Source: an uncultured Bacteroidales bacterium (GTDB lineage Bacteria > Bacteroidota > Bacteroidia > Bacteroidales > WCHB1-69). From it: 64,000 nucleotides of DNA. Every line of letters begins with the position of its first letter. The stretch's first letter is position 1. Location of the stretch: positions 71,570-135,569 of the forward strand of contig CAMVOL010000001.1 of NCBI GenBank assembly GCA_947169105.1. Direction: 5' to 3'. The notes under the pieces are model-generated. The model ran no database searches and was not told where the DNA came from. It was given only the letters and a program-made list of their open reading frames with translations. The position numbers and the translations under genes are program-made. Shown here one piece after another: positions 28,013-39,900 of the stretch.

Positions 28013-28714
28013 TTATCGGACCACATTCAACTTTTTGGTGACGACGCTCTTTCCGTCGGAAATCCGCACGACATAGAGACCTGCCGACAGTGCCGACACA
28101 TCCAGCTGCTGGCTTTCACAAGCCCTTTCGATAACGGAAATCTGTTTGCCCGACAGGTCGAAAAGTTGCACGCGGGCGTTTTCCGCACCGGCGAGGATGA
28201 CGGAAGCGGAGGCGGGGTTCGGGAACAATGATACGGAAGGCACATCGTCGTCACCGACAGACACCGTGCGCGTGACATCAATACAAGCCTTGTTGTTAGC
28301 AGGATTCGGATCGGTGGAGTGGCCTGCAATCCGCACTTCATAACAAAGGTTGCACTCTGTCAGGCCATGCTGGCTCATCGTGGCAGCAGTCCAAATTGGT
28401 TGCAAAAGATCCACAGTGACATCTTCACCGGCAACGACCGAATGCAGCTCCGTACCCATCAGTATCACGGATGTGACGTGTAATCCTTCATTATATGTGA
28501 CGTCAAAGATGACCGAATCAGTGGCTGCCACAGCATCGGGACCATTGTTTTTCAGCTTCACCCTCGGTTGCAGATCCTGCGAAGGTCTTAACACAAGACT
28601 ACTGATTGTATTGCCGTCGCTATCGACAAAACCGACAATCTCAAAATCCACCGTCTGTGCGGATGCGGCCAACAAAGCCGCCATCAGAATAAAAAAAGCA
28701 TAGAATTTCTTCAT
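28013..28714 (-). CDS. Small secreted T9SS sorting-domain protein
   Basis: MKKFYAFFILMAALLAASAQ signal; SLFPNPASASVILAGAENARVQLFDLSGKQ...SAGLYVVRISDGKSVVTKKLNVVR. Confidence 0.8.
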   Translation of the reverse strand: MKKFYAFFILMAALLAASAQTVDFEIVGFVDSDGNTISSLVLRPSQDLQPRVKLKNNGPDAVAATDSVIFDVTYNEGLHVTSVILMGTELHSVVAGEDVTVDLLQPIWTAATMSQHGLTECNLCYEVRIAGHSTDPNPANNKACIDVTRTVSVGDDDVPSVSLFPNPASASVILAGAENARVQLFDLSGKQISVIERACESQQLDVSALSAGLYVVRISDGKSVVTKKLNVVR

Positions 28715-28731
28715 AACAACAATATATCTAT

Positions 28732-29496
28732 TTATGAATTAATACAATAGCAATATATATCCACCGAGGTATCCTTCTGCCATTTCGCCAAGATGGAAAC
28801 CCTGCTCTTATACGTTGCAATCTCCATCACGCCCAAACTGTTGGGAATCAGGTAGGGTTCCGGATCCGACTCATACGTGCGATGCAGGTGCGTGATGACA
28901 AGGGTGCCAATCTTCGCAGTGAAACGCCCGTCATGCACCTTCTCCTCAAACAATGACACAGGGATATTGGTCAATACATTATTATAGGCATCAATATAGA
29001 TGACATGGCCCGCAATCATATTTTTGTTTTCTATATAATTAGCGGTAAATGGAATACGTGTTTGAATCGCATATTCTGACGTATGTTCCTGCCATGTGCC
29101 GTCGAAGCACCATTCGGCCAGCTGTATCATTTTTTGGAGGAAATCGCCCCCCTCACCGGCATACTGCCGCGCTACACCATCGGAAATCCCGTAGGAAAGC
29201 AGGGAAAAGACACCTGTATCCTCACCGATGAAGTAGTGTCCGTCAAGGAACAGCACCACTGGATTTGCCAAAAGGAAAGCGGAAGCGCCTGTCAGGAGGA
29301 AATGGACGGTGCCTTCGGGAAAAGAGCGGAACGCATTGCGTAGAAGGAACGCCGTCTGGTTCACATTCCCGATTTCAATGGTATGTGTGACATCCACAAC
29401 ATTTCCATCGGGAAATCGGGAAAAAAGCTGTCCTTTGAACATTCCCACATAGGGTTCCTGTAATGTCCAGTCACTGGTGAGCGTAATCAGTTTCAT
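28732..29496 (-). CDS. SAM hydrolase / SAM-dependent halogenase-fold protein (DUF62 family)
   Basis: MKLITLTSDWTLQEPYVGMFKGQLFSRFPDGNVVDVTHTIEIGNVNQTAFLLRNAFRSFPEGTVHFLL; GHVIYIDAYNNVLTNI. Confidence 0.82.
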   Translation of the reverse strand: MKLITLTSDWTLQEPYVGMFKGQLFSRFPDGNVVDVTHTIEIGNVNQTAFLLRNAFRSFPEGTVHFLLTGASAFLLANPVVLFLDGHYFIGEDTGVFSLLSYGISDGVARQYAGEGGDFLQKMIQLAEWCFDGTWQEHTSEYAIQTRIPFTANYIENKNMIAGHVIYIDAYNNVLTNIPVSLFEEKVHDGRFTAKIGTLVITHLHRTYESDPEPYLIPNSLGVMEIATYKSRVSILAKWQKDTSVDIYCYCINS

Positions 29497-29507
29497 TTTA
29501 TGACCTT

Positions 29508-30785
29508 TTAAAAACCAAGTGCTTTATAAATCTCTTCATGTACAAGCAAACGCAACCGACTTTGTGACAAACGGTTCGGTTCCATATCGGGATACACACG
29601 GTTGGAAAGGAACACGTAGATGAGATCGGCATCGGGGTCGCACCAGAAGACCGTGCCCGTGAATCCCTGATGCCCGTATGTCTTCCTTCCTGCTTGCGCC
29701 GGCAGCACCGGATTGGGTGCAGGGAACGACGGGGTGTCGAAACCGAGGCCACGCCGCTGGCATCCATGTATCGGATAAGTACTGGTGAATTGCTGTACTG
29801 TTTTTTCTGAAAGATACGTGTGCCCTTCATAAACCCCACCCTGCATCAGCATCGTGAGGAGTACACTGACCTCTTTTGCGGTGGAAAAAAGACCTGCATT
29901 GCCACCATTGCCGCCGAAAAGCGCCGCCGTCTGATCGTGGACATATCCTTTCAGCACCTGCTTACGGAAATAACGGTCATTTTCAGTGGGAGCGATATTG
30001 CCATCAAGAATAAAATCCAACGGATGAAAACCTGTCCGGAGCAGTCCCATTGGACGGTAGAAGTGCTCAGCGACAAACTCCTCCATCGGATACCGGATAA
30101 TGCTTTCCACAATCTCTTTCAATAGAAAGAAGCCCAAGTCACTATAAACATACTTCTTCGGGCCGACGGAGCAGGTGGCTATTTTGTGCCTGATGCTGTC
30201 GGGGTAATCGGCTCGGAGGAAAATATTCTCAGCCACCTTTATCGGGAAGCGGTCGCTTTCAGTAGTATGCAGAACCGTTGTATCCCACAAATCCTTTCCG
30301 CTGATTTTCCGATAAAACGGAACGAAGGCGGAAAGTCCTGAGGTATGGGTAAGCAGTTCGGTGAGGGTCAGTGTGGCGACGGCGGTGCCGGACGTGTAAG
30401 GGAGGTACTGTCCCACACGGTCAGTGAGGTGCAGACGGCCGTCGTCATAGAGCTTCATCACGGCGAGGGTGGTGGCGAGCGGCTTGGTCATGGAAGCCAC
30501 GTCATAAACGGTGGCATCATTCACCACATCCACAGAGTCATACGTAAGATAGCCATAATTCTTGGAGAAGACCAATGAATCGGCATGAAAAGCCAGAATC
30601 TGACAGCCTGGAAGGATCTTTTTGGCGATACAGCCATTCACCATCGAATCTATCCGATGGGAATAATGGGCTGGCAGAAAATCGACAGAAGCCTTTGTAT
30701 TTTCTGCATTATTTTGGGCAAAAGATGCAGAAAAAGAAAGGGAAAAGAGGACAACAACAAGCAGAATTTTCAGAAAAAACCTCAT
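29508..30785 (-). CDS. Serine hydrolase, beta-lactamase (class C)/PBP-like
   Basis: Signal peptide; VYDVASMTKPLATTLAVMKLYDDGRLHLTDRVGQYLP (SxxK), YSDLGFFLL (YxN-like), YGHQGFTGTVFWCDPD. Confidence 0.88.
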   Translation of the reverse strand: MRFFLKILLVVVLFSLSFSASFAQNNAENTKASVDFLPAHYSHRIDSMVNGCIAKKILPGCQILAFHADSLVFSKNYGYLTYDSVDVVNDATVYDVASMTKPLATTLAVMKLYDDGRLHLTDRVGQYLPYTSGTAVATLTLTELLTHTSGLSAFVPFYRKISGKDLWDTTVLHTTESDRFPIKVAENIFLRADYPDSIRHKIATCSVGPKKYVYSDLGFFLLKEIVESIIRYPMEEFVAEHFYRPMGLLRTGFHPLDFILDGNIAPTENDRYFRKQVLKGYVHDQTAALFGGNGGNAGLFSTAKEVSVLLTMLMQGGVYEGHTYLSEKTVQQFTSTYPIHGCQRRGLGFDTPSFPAPNPVLPAQAGRKTYGHQGFTGTVFWCDPDADLIYVFLSNRVYPDMEPNRLSQSRLRLLVHEEIYKALGF

Positions 30786-30884
30786 TTTGAAAGACTTCTG
30801 GCAAAAACGGGCAAAAATAAAGAATAGGAGCGGAACCGTTTGAAAAAACAGAAAAAAAATGCTAACAAATCAATGTAAAAAAAA

Positions 30885-30913
30885 GTAGAGCCGCCAAAAT
30901 ATGACGGCTCTAC
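30885..30913 (-). terminator. Terminator of the giant repeat protein gene
   Basis: Minus strand GTAGAGCCGTCATATTTTGGCGGCTCTAC followed by T8; 9-bp perfect stem extendable to 12 with a G-U pair. Confidence 0.75.
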
Positions 30914-30935
30914 ATAGATTTTCAATAACAATTGA

Positions 30936-33900
30936 CTATCTGACAATCACCACGCGTTTGGTGACGATAGCATCCTTGTTGCGTACGGTGACCATATAGA
31001 CACCCTGAGCATAGTCGCCCGTCTCCATTCTGACGACCGGTGTGGTGTGCGTATCCTCAATGTCAAGGTTGACAGTACGGAGGACTGCGCCGCCGGTGCT
31101 AGAGAGGGTAACAGAGGTCTGACCCTCGAAGCCGTTCAACTCAACCGTGATGTAGTCACGTGCGGGGTTCGGATAGACATTAGCCGTAGCCTCAACCTCG
31201 CGGTTAGAGTTATAGGTGACTGCACCGCCGATAGACGGAGTGGAAGGCATTGCCATAGACGCGCCACCTTCAACGTGGAAGATGATTTCCAAAGTGTTGG
31301 CGAATTCACCAACAACTGTGGAGTTCTTACCACCCGCTTCAGACTCAGGAGTGATACATCCATAGAATGAGTGGAAGCCAGAGGATTGACCGCCGGTACG
31401 ACGGAGCAACTTAACCACAATCTTATAGTCACCACCCTGCAAGAAGTTCTGGATCTTGATGGTGTTGGCACGGCCGCCCTGATAGAAGGTGCCATGATCA
31501 TCATCATCATACGTACCATAAGAGCTCAAGCAAGGAATGTTATACGTAGGTGTCAGCCAGCAGAGTTTGAAGTAGTTATAGCTGAATCCTTCATGGTTAT
31601 CCGGACCATAGAACGACGGGATGTCCACCGTATTGCTGTTAGCCACAGTATAGTTGTCAGCAGGCGGATAGAAGGCCATCACACGGTTGTCAAGATAGGT
31701 GCGGTACAACGGGTTGAAGTAGTCAGTAACGTTGCCCATCAGCTCGTAGGTGTCACCCACCTTATGGTACAGCTCGTATTGGATAGAAACCTTAATATTG
31801 TCACTGCAGTTCATACAGTTCTTGTCAACGAAGATTTCCCAACCCACATTGGTACTTGACATCGTGAAGTTATCCTGGATGGTATCTCTCGGCAAAGCAT
31901 TGGAGATATCGGCCTGTGCCTCGCTGAGTCTGCGGACTCTGAAGAACGGGATATCTTCCACACGCAGATACATCACATAGACACTGTCGCAACCATAAGC
32001 GGTATGTAAGGAATCATACAGCGTGTAGGTGGAGTCAGGACCAGTGAAGACAGAGGCAGGAATATGCTTACGATGGACAAGGTTAGCATCATACCAGTCG
32101 TAACCGGCACCGCCTGTCGTAACTGTAGTGAAGCACACGCGTCCAGTCTGCTCCATGAGGTAGGTGCGGTGGACTGTAATCAGATCGGATGTGTCACCCT
32201 TCACGCAACCGATGGTATCAATAGCGTAAAGACTAATGTAATAGCTACCTGTGTCAAGCGGCTGCAAAGCGGCATACGTAGCGCTATGCTCATTAAAGAG
32301 TGTATCAAGCAGCGCATGCGAATCGTCAAACAAGATTGCAAAGACATCGTAACCAGCTTCACCACCTGCGACAGAAATAGATATTGTATCAGACAGATTA
32401 TCACAAGTATCTCTCGGATAGATAGGCGTAATCACCAGAGCGGGACGGTCATTCACCCGAATCGTATCGGTCGCCTGACATCCATTGGAATCCGTAACAG
32501 TAACGTGATAGAAGCCTGCCGGAATCGTATCGAAGGTGTGAGTCAAACTGCTGACGGTATCGGTGTAATCCACCACATCACAGAAGTAGATGTAATCGGC
32601 GACACCGTTCAAGACTTCCACAGTAATCGTACCGTTATTGTCACCATTACATATCGGTTTAGTGGCATAGATCGTATCAATCTCAATCTTGGCAGGAACG
32701 GTAATAGTGAAGGCCACTGTATCCGTATTGCCACAAGCATCGCCAAAGACGACCTTCACGATGGTATCGCTGAAGTTGGTAATGGCATGGCCTGCTGACG
32801 GCTGCGAGAAGTAGGTTTCGTTGAACCCACTCCAGTTATCCACATAGTGCGCAGTAATCGTGTCATGGAGATTCGGCACAAGGAATTCGCAAGGATTGGC
32901 CGTACGCTGGGCGGGATATGTCCGCACCGTGTCATTCAACCACGGAGAGATCGTATCGGCAAGTCTGAAGAACTCGTGGATAGCGACTGACCTATTGCCG
33001 CAACTATCAGCCGCATAGTATTCGCGGAAGACATAGCTGCCATCGCACACATTGTTCAACGTGACAGTGTCAGCAAAGACGGAATCAATCACATTCACCA
33101 ACTTGCAGTCCGAAATATTGGCACCATGTGCATTCAGGGAATCAACCAATGTGTAGGCCGCAGGCACTGTATAGGTGCTGTCCAATCCGATGTACAGGGT
33201 CAGCGTATCAAGCGTGTTGTCCGTAACCTTCGGAGCCATGGTGTCATAGACATCATAATACTGGTGGAATTCGGTATGGTTGCCACAGCTGTCATAAACC
33301 GTGTAAGTACGGTGCAGACGCATCGGGCAGAAGAAGCTCACCGTATCAATGTCGGTGACATCAAGTTCCTTCACAAGGTTGCAGTCGGAAATAGTGACAT
33401 CAGTGTGACCATTCACATCATCCGTAGTATTGAAAGCAGCCGGGAGTGTGGAGCTAAATGTGCAATCTTCAGCAAGATAGACAGTGTCTAACTTGAGCGT
33501 ACCCGTCACCTTCGGGGCAATCGTGTCAAGCACATAGATAGTGTCGTTGAAAGCAGTCTTTCTGCCGCAGGAATCCTGAGCATTATAGACCACATACACA
33601 GCCTTGCCACAAAGAGCACCCGTAATCGGAACGGTATCAACCGAGACCAATTCGAGCGAGTCTTTCAGGTTGCAGTCGGTGATACTGGTGCGCATATTAT
33701 CATCCGTGATGCTGCTGATAGTGGGGAAGAGTCTGTGAGTGAAACTGCACTCATCAACATCTGACATATAGACCGTATCCGGTGTAAGGACAGCAGTGAT
33801 GGTCGGTGCCGAGGTGTCATGTACCTCAATGGTCTGCACGAACTCGTTGGAAACAAGACCGCAGCTGTCATAGACCACATAGTATCTGTGAACCGTACGG

Positions 33901-36900
33901 ACACACATGACATCGGAAGAATCCTGATGGACCAGTTCAACTCTTGAACCAGGGCCGACATTGCAATCTTCGACCTCGAAATGTACGTCGTATGCCTTCA
34001 CATCGGCAACAGTGTGGAAGGAATCAACAGCAACGCCCCAGCAGTCACCAGCCACATCGTTCATATAAGTGACGAGAGTGTCAAGTAAAACGGGGGTTGC
34101 CTTCGGGGCCACCGTGTCAAGAATATGGATGATCTGATAGATGGTGTCAGAGAGTTTTTCGCTGCAAGCATCCTTCACTTGATACTTGACTGTGAAAATT
34201 GTGGTGCAGTTATCGCGCACAGAGACAGAGTCAAGAAGGACCAGTTTGTCGGCTTCATCCCATGCGGGGTGACAATCCGTCATCACGATGCCGGAGTCGA
34301 TAGCCTCCTGCGGAGTGGCCCACTTCTTCAGTTCCGGATTAGAGCAGTCGCTCTCATAGTACTGGAACGTAATCTTCGGAGCCGTGTCAACCGTGACATA
34401 CGGAGGCAGCGTATCCATCACACGGATGGCAAGTTTCACCGTATCATACGACATGTTGTTGCAGAGGTCGGCCACCGTATATTTATAGGTATAGACTGTG
34501 TCGCAACCATCAACAGTGATTTCCGGCCCATAGTAGCTGACATTGCAGGTATTGTCAATGTTGCAATCCTGATAGACATCAGCGCCCTGCCAAGTCGTCA
34601 TGTCACCGTAATTGGCGAACAAGACATTCACAGAGGTGATATCATAAGCACAGCTATTATCCGTGTAAATGGTGTCGCCACGAAGCTCCGTCATCAGCTT
34701 GGTAGGAGCAATCGTATCAAGAACCAGAATTCTCTGATAAATGGTGTCGGACCATTTGTTACCGCAGGAATCCTTCACTGCATACTTCACCGTAACGAAG
34801 GTGGCGCAGGTGAGGTCGGCGGTATCATTGGCATCATAGCGCATCATATTGGCGGCATCCTCCCACTTGGCGTTGCAGTCGCTCATTTCCACACCATGAT
34901 CAATGGCAACCTGCGGAGTAGTCCAATAAGTGGCCGTCAGGTCGGGGAACACGCAATTGTGAGCCGTGAAATAAACCGTATCCGCGAGCGTGGCGGTGTC
35001 GTGCTCAATCTTCGGAGCAAGAGTATCCATAACCACGAGGGTCAGACGGATGGTGTCGGACATATTTCCGCAAGAGTCAGCCACCGTGTATCTGTAATGG
35101 ATTTCGTATTCGCAACCGCTACCGACAATCGTGCTGTCATACATTGTCACGTTGTTCGTCTCACCGAGGTTGCAATCCGTAACCACGTCAGCACCCTGCC
35201 AAGTAGTAAGTTGTGTGTAGTGCGTGAAGTGGACATTCGGCACAACATAGTCGCAATCATCGTTGGTGTAAACGGTGTCGGAAGTCAGGTTGGCGACATC
35301 CAGTTTCGGAGCAATCGTGTCTTTCACAATCAGACGGACAGTGAAGTAGGCAGCGTATTCGCGACCCGTACCACAATCCTTGGTTACTTTGTACTTTTCA
35401 ACAAGCACCTTGCCGGGGCAGACATTCTCATCTTGCTCTTCAGTCTCTTCAACAAAGGTAATCACATAGTCGTGGCAAGAGGTAATGGTGAATCCTGCAT
35501 AGTTACTCTGGAGATAGGTGTAATCCGTAAGCTCGGTATTCTTATCGGGCATATCGGAATAAGTATTACACAGTTCGGTTTGATGAATGGTGTCATACAA
35601 CACGGTGGGCGAAATGACCGGTGTAATCGTATCCAGATAAATTATCGTATGTGTGAAGGTGGTGTCGTTTCCGCAAGCATCAGAAATACGATAGGTTCTC
35701 ACCTCAACAGAATCGCAAGTAGCGGTCTTGGTGGTGACAACACTGATCAGGCTGAGTCTGGCGGCATCATCCTTCACAGAAGGATCTTTGGTGAAGCAAC
35801 GATCCTTCGGCTGGGCCTTAGCACTGGCGTTGGGCGTATAGGCCTCCAATTCTGTAATCGTTTTGAAGGTATCCACAGCCTCCTTCGCACAATCTGAGGT
35901 CATATACATCGTATCCTCAATATTGAAGACGAAAGGCGGAGTCGTATCACGGATGACGATCTCCTGTGTGAGGGTATCCTCATTGTTACAAGCATCCACA
36001 AAGATATATTCAACATTGTATATCTTTTCACAAAGAGCATCCGACACAAGAGTTTTGTTGGCGATACGGAAGGTCTTGATATAACCGCATTCTTCAATGT
36101 CAGTAATACCGGCATTAATACGATGCATATTATGGTCATTACCTTCAATGTCGTTATGGTTGATTACATCGGTAATAAAATTGTCGCTGGTGGCTTTGTC
36201 ATTCATAGACTTGCTCCACAATTTAATTTGCGGTTCTGTCCAGTCGGCATCATTTCCGAAGTAAAGTGTGTCATTCACCAGATTGTCATAGGGATCCGTC
36301 GTGGTGACCACTGGAGCCGTAGTGTCAATAATGGTCCACTTGGCAGTCATAATATCACTCAAGTTGCCACAATTATCTTCAGCCCTCCATGTGACGGTAT
36401 AGAATCCTGTGCTACCACACTTCGGTGTGAACGAGATACCATTCGTTATAGTATCGGCAAGGTGCGTAAGACGATCACATGTATCATACGCATTAGGAGC
36501 CACACGCATCACCCATTCATAGAAGGCAGCTTCACTATGGTCGCAAGCATCCACAACGGTATCTTGCGGCATTTCAGCAAAGACAGGTCCTTGATTATCA
36601 ATGATACGGAAACCTTCTTCAGCGGGCTGTCTATTACCGCAATCATCAATCGCCTCCCATTTGAAATGATAGAGACCATCACATCTGGACATAGATCCAA
36701 GAGTATCCCAAGCATCCAGCAAATGGCCATCGGCATCCATGTGGAGTTTCAGAGCGGCTGTATCGAACAATTCATATTCGCCTGAAGTCATATTTCTGTA
36801 ATAGATGAGGATTGAATCCGTGGGACCGCCACAGGCATCTTCGGCTGTTACACTATAGACCCATGCGAACAAGGAATCCAGATTGCCTTTTCCGTCACAT

Positions 36901-39900
36901 ATAGCAAGACCCGTCTGACGAGGTGCATAGATAATCGGCGGTTCAATATCTTCAATAATAATAGTATGAGAAGCTGTATCCTGCATGCAACTATCGGTAA
37001 TGACCACATAATGGGTATAAGTACCTGTTCTGCCACAGCCTGGAATCGTATCAAGCCAGTTCTTAACGAAATAGGCTTGTCCTTCACAATCATCAGTGTA
37101 TGTGAACTGAGCCAGCGATCTTGCCACAAGCGTATCAAGAATTCCTTCGGAAGTACACTGCTCAAGAATGACAGAAGGAGCGCGATCTATAAATTCGGGT
37201 TTGATGGAGTCATAGATGCTGAACGTGGCGTATGCCGTATCCGCATTCTGGCAAGCATCCGTAATAATGAAGGAGTAGTAGTACGTCTTTGTAGCGCTGT
37301 TACAACCACGGACAGTTGAATCAAGCGTCATAACAATACTGTCACGAGTCAATGTAGTGCAGTTATCCCACACGGTAGCATAAGCCTTATCTCTCTCGTA
37401 ATCGGCACGGTCGCCTGCATTACTGGGATCACAAGGTGTTGTAAAGCTTTCCGGCATATGAGTAAATCTCGGTTTGATGCTATCCAACACCTGAATGGTC
37501 TGGAGGGAGTCGGAGAGGGAAACATTACCACAGGCATCCACTACTCTCCAGTAACGGGAGATGGTATAGGTGGAGCCACAGCCATTGACGACCTCATCGC
37601 GGTAGGTAATCACCAATTCATCAACAGGCGTGCAGTTGTCAGCAAGGTTCTTGGGTGCACCAACGGTATTGGTGTCCGTGATCACCGTACAGGTCTCACT
37701 CAGATAGAGAATGGTATCGGCCGGACGCTCATACGTCGGACGCATAGTATCCTGTACATAAATCACATGCTTCACTTCCGCACTGGTGCGTCCGCAGCTG
37801 TCGGTCACGCTGTAGGTTCTGACCACCTCAATGGGGCAGGTACCCGTCACCACTTCATCAAAGTTGAGCGTGAGGGCGGCGGTATCTGTACAGTTGTCAT
37901 AAACGGTGAGGCCGGCGGCCTTCAAATCGGCAATGGTGAGCAACGTATCTCCAGCTGCTGCTGCTGCACAACCGTCCACATAAAGAGTGTCGAGTATGCC
38001 AAAGAGGACAGGATCCACCGTATCGGCAATCCTGAACGTGATGTCGCCGGTTGCCACACAATTGGAGTCATCCGTCACCGTAAAGACGATGTTGAAGAGA
38101 GTGTCACAGCTGACGTTGGCTTCAACATAGCGGAAGGTGTCGGTGACAATACTCACATCCGAAGTGGTCTTTAGCACCTCATTGTTGAACTTCCATTCAA
38201 ACTCATAATTGGTTCTGCCACCTTCCACTGTAGCATTGAAAGCGTAAGTGTGGAGGCGCGGGCAGGTGTCAGCGACAGGAACTTCAATGGAAACCACCTT
38301 AAGCGTATCAGGCTGCTTGATGGTATCGGAAAGGACCGTGTCAGGAGCGCAATTGTTAGCATCTGTAACATACATAGTATAGATACCGTCAATACCATAG
38401 GGGATTTTTCTTCCCGTGACAGAGTCGGTATTCACCGTATCACCGGCCGTGTTCACCCAAGCGTAGTGGTACGGATAGGTACCACCCGTAACGCCAGTGA
38501 CGGCAAGGTTACCCAGGGAATCGCCGAAACATTTCACGTGATTGAGGACGGTCACACCTTCCAGCTTGAGAGAATCGGGCTGGGTCAGCGTAACGGTCTT
38601 GACATCTTTACAATGATTGCTGTCTTCAACGGTGATGACATATTCACCAGCCTTCAGATTCGTCATTTCAACAATGGTATCGAGTGCGGAAGGATGGAGA
38701 ACCAGCGGTGACGGCGACAATGTATCCGTCACGCTATTGAAGGTATGGGCAATCGTCATGCTATAAGGAGCCGTACCCTGCGACACACGGTATGTAATGG
38801 CACCGTTTTCGGAACCGTAACAGGTAAGATTCACAGAATCAGTGATAACCAGTGTGAGCACATTCGGGGAAGCTACATCGGCGGTGTCGGGTGCATAAAT
38901 CTGGCAGCCGTTGGTGTCGGTGACGGTGATGTTCCACTTGCCCTTGACAAGGCCCGTGAAGTCGAACGCCACCTGATCGGCAGTACCGTGCAAGGAATCA
39001 ACGATGCTGGTGTTCTCAACACTCTGAATACGGACATCGTAGGGAGGATTACCATTTTTCACCACAATACGGATAGCACCGTTGGCATCACCGGCGCATT
39101 CGACCGTCTTGGTCACTTTGATGGTGTCAAACGCAAGTTGCTCAACAGGCAGGTTCACGTCAATAGCGACCGTGTCGGCATTGCCGCAAAGGTCATGAAC
39201 AATGATGCGGACGATCGTGTCGGTGGTCACAAGCTGACCAGCGGCAGGAACCTGAATGGTATCGGCGATGGTATCGCAGCCGTCCGTAACGGTGATGAAG
39301 CTCCTCAAATCGGGGAGGACATATTCGCAATTCGCATAAGACGGAGCAGAAACCGTATCATTTATTGTTTTGCTGACATGGGGTTTCACCGTGTCATTCA
39401 CAAAGAACGTGAGTTCGATGGTGTTTTCCAACGCACAACCGTTGGTGTCAAGCAAATTGTCGATACCGACAGTATATGTTCTTCCGCAATCACCCGGCAA
39501 AGTGAACCGGAGGGTGTCGGAAGACTTGTCAGCATTATAAGTTGCCGTGCCGGCGTAACCGGTCCAATGAATGTTCTTGTAATTCGGCTGTCCACCTGTG
39601 ACCGTTGCCACCACCATGTGTTCGAGGTCGGTGGGGCAGAACATAAGGCTGTCGGTGACAACATCGTTGTCCAAGGAAGCCCATTCCACATGCGGAAGGG
39701 TATGAACCGGAAGGTTCACCCTGATGGTGTCGGAAGCAGTGTTTCCGCAACTATCGATGACAGTAACCACGACAATGGTATCGGTAGTCACGTGCTGACC
39801 AGCGGCGGGCACCTGTATAGTGTCACTGATAATACAATTGTCGCTGGCAACAATGTAGCCTCTCACATCAGGAATGATATATTCGCAGTTGGCGTAAGCG

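Noticed and set aside
34125-35897. 590-aa plus-strand ORF (and 38745-40505, 586 aa)
   Set aside because: Shadow frames across the repeat-rich giant gene; codon bias of the sense repeats removes stops on the opposite strand.
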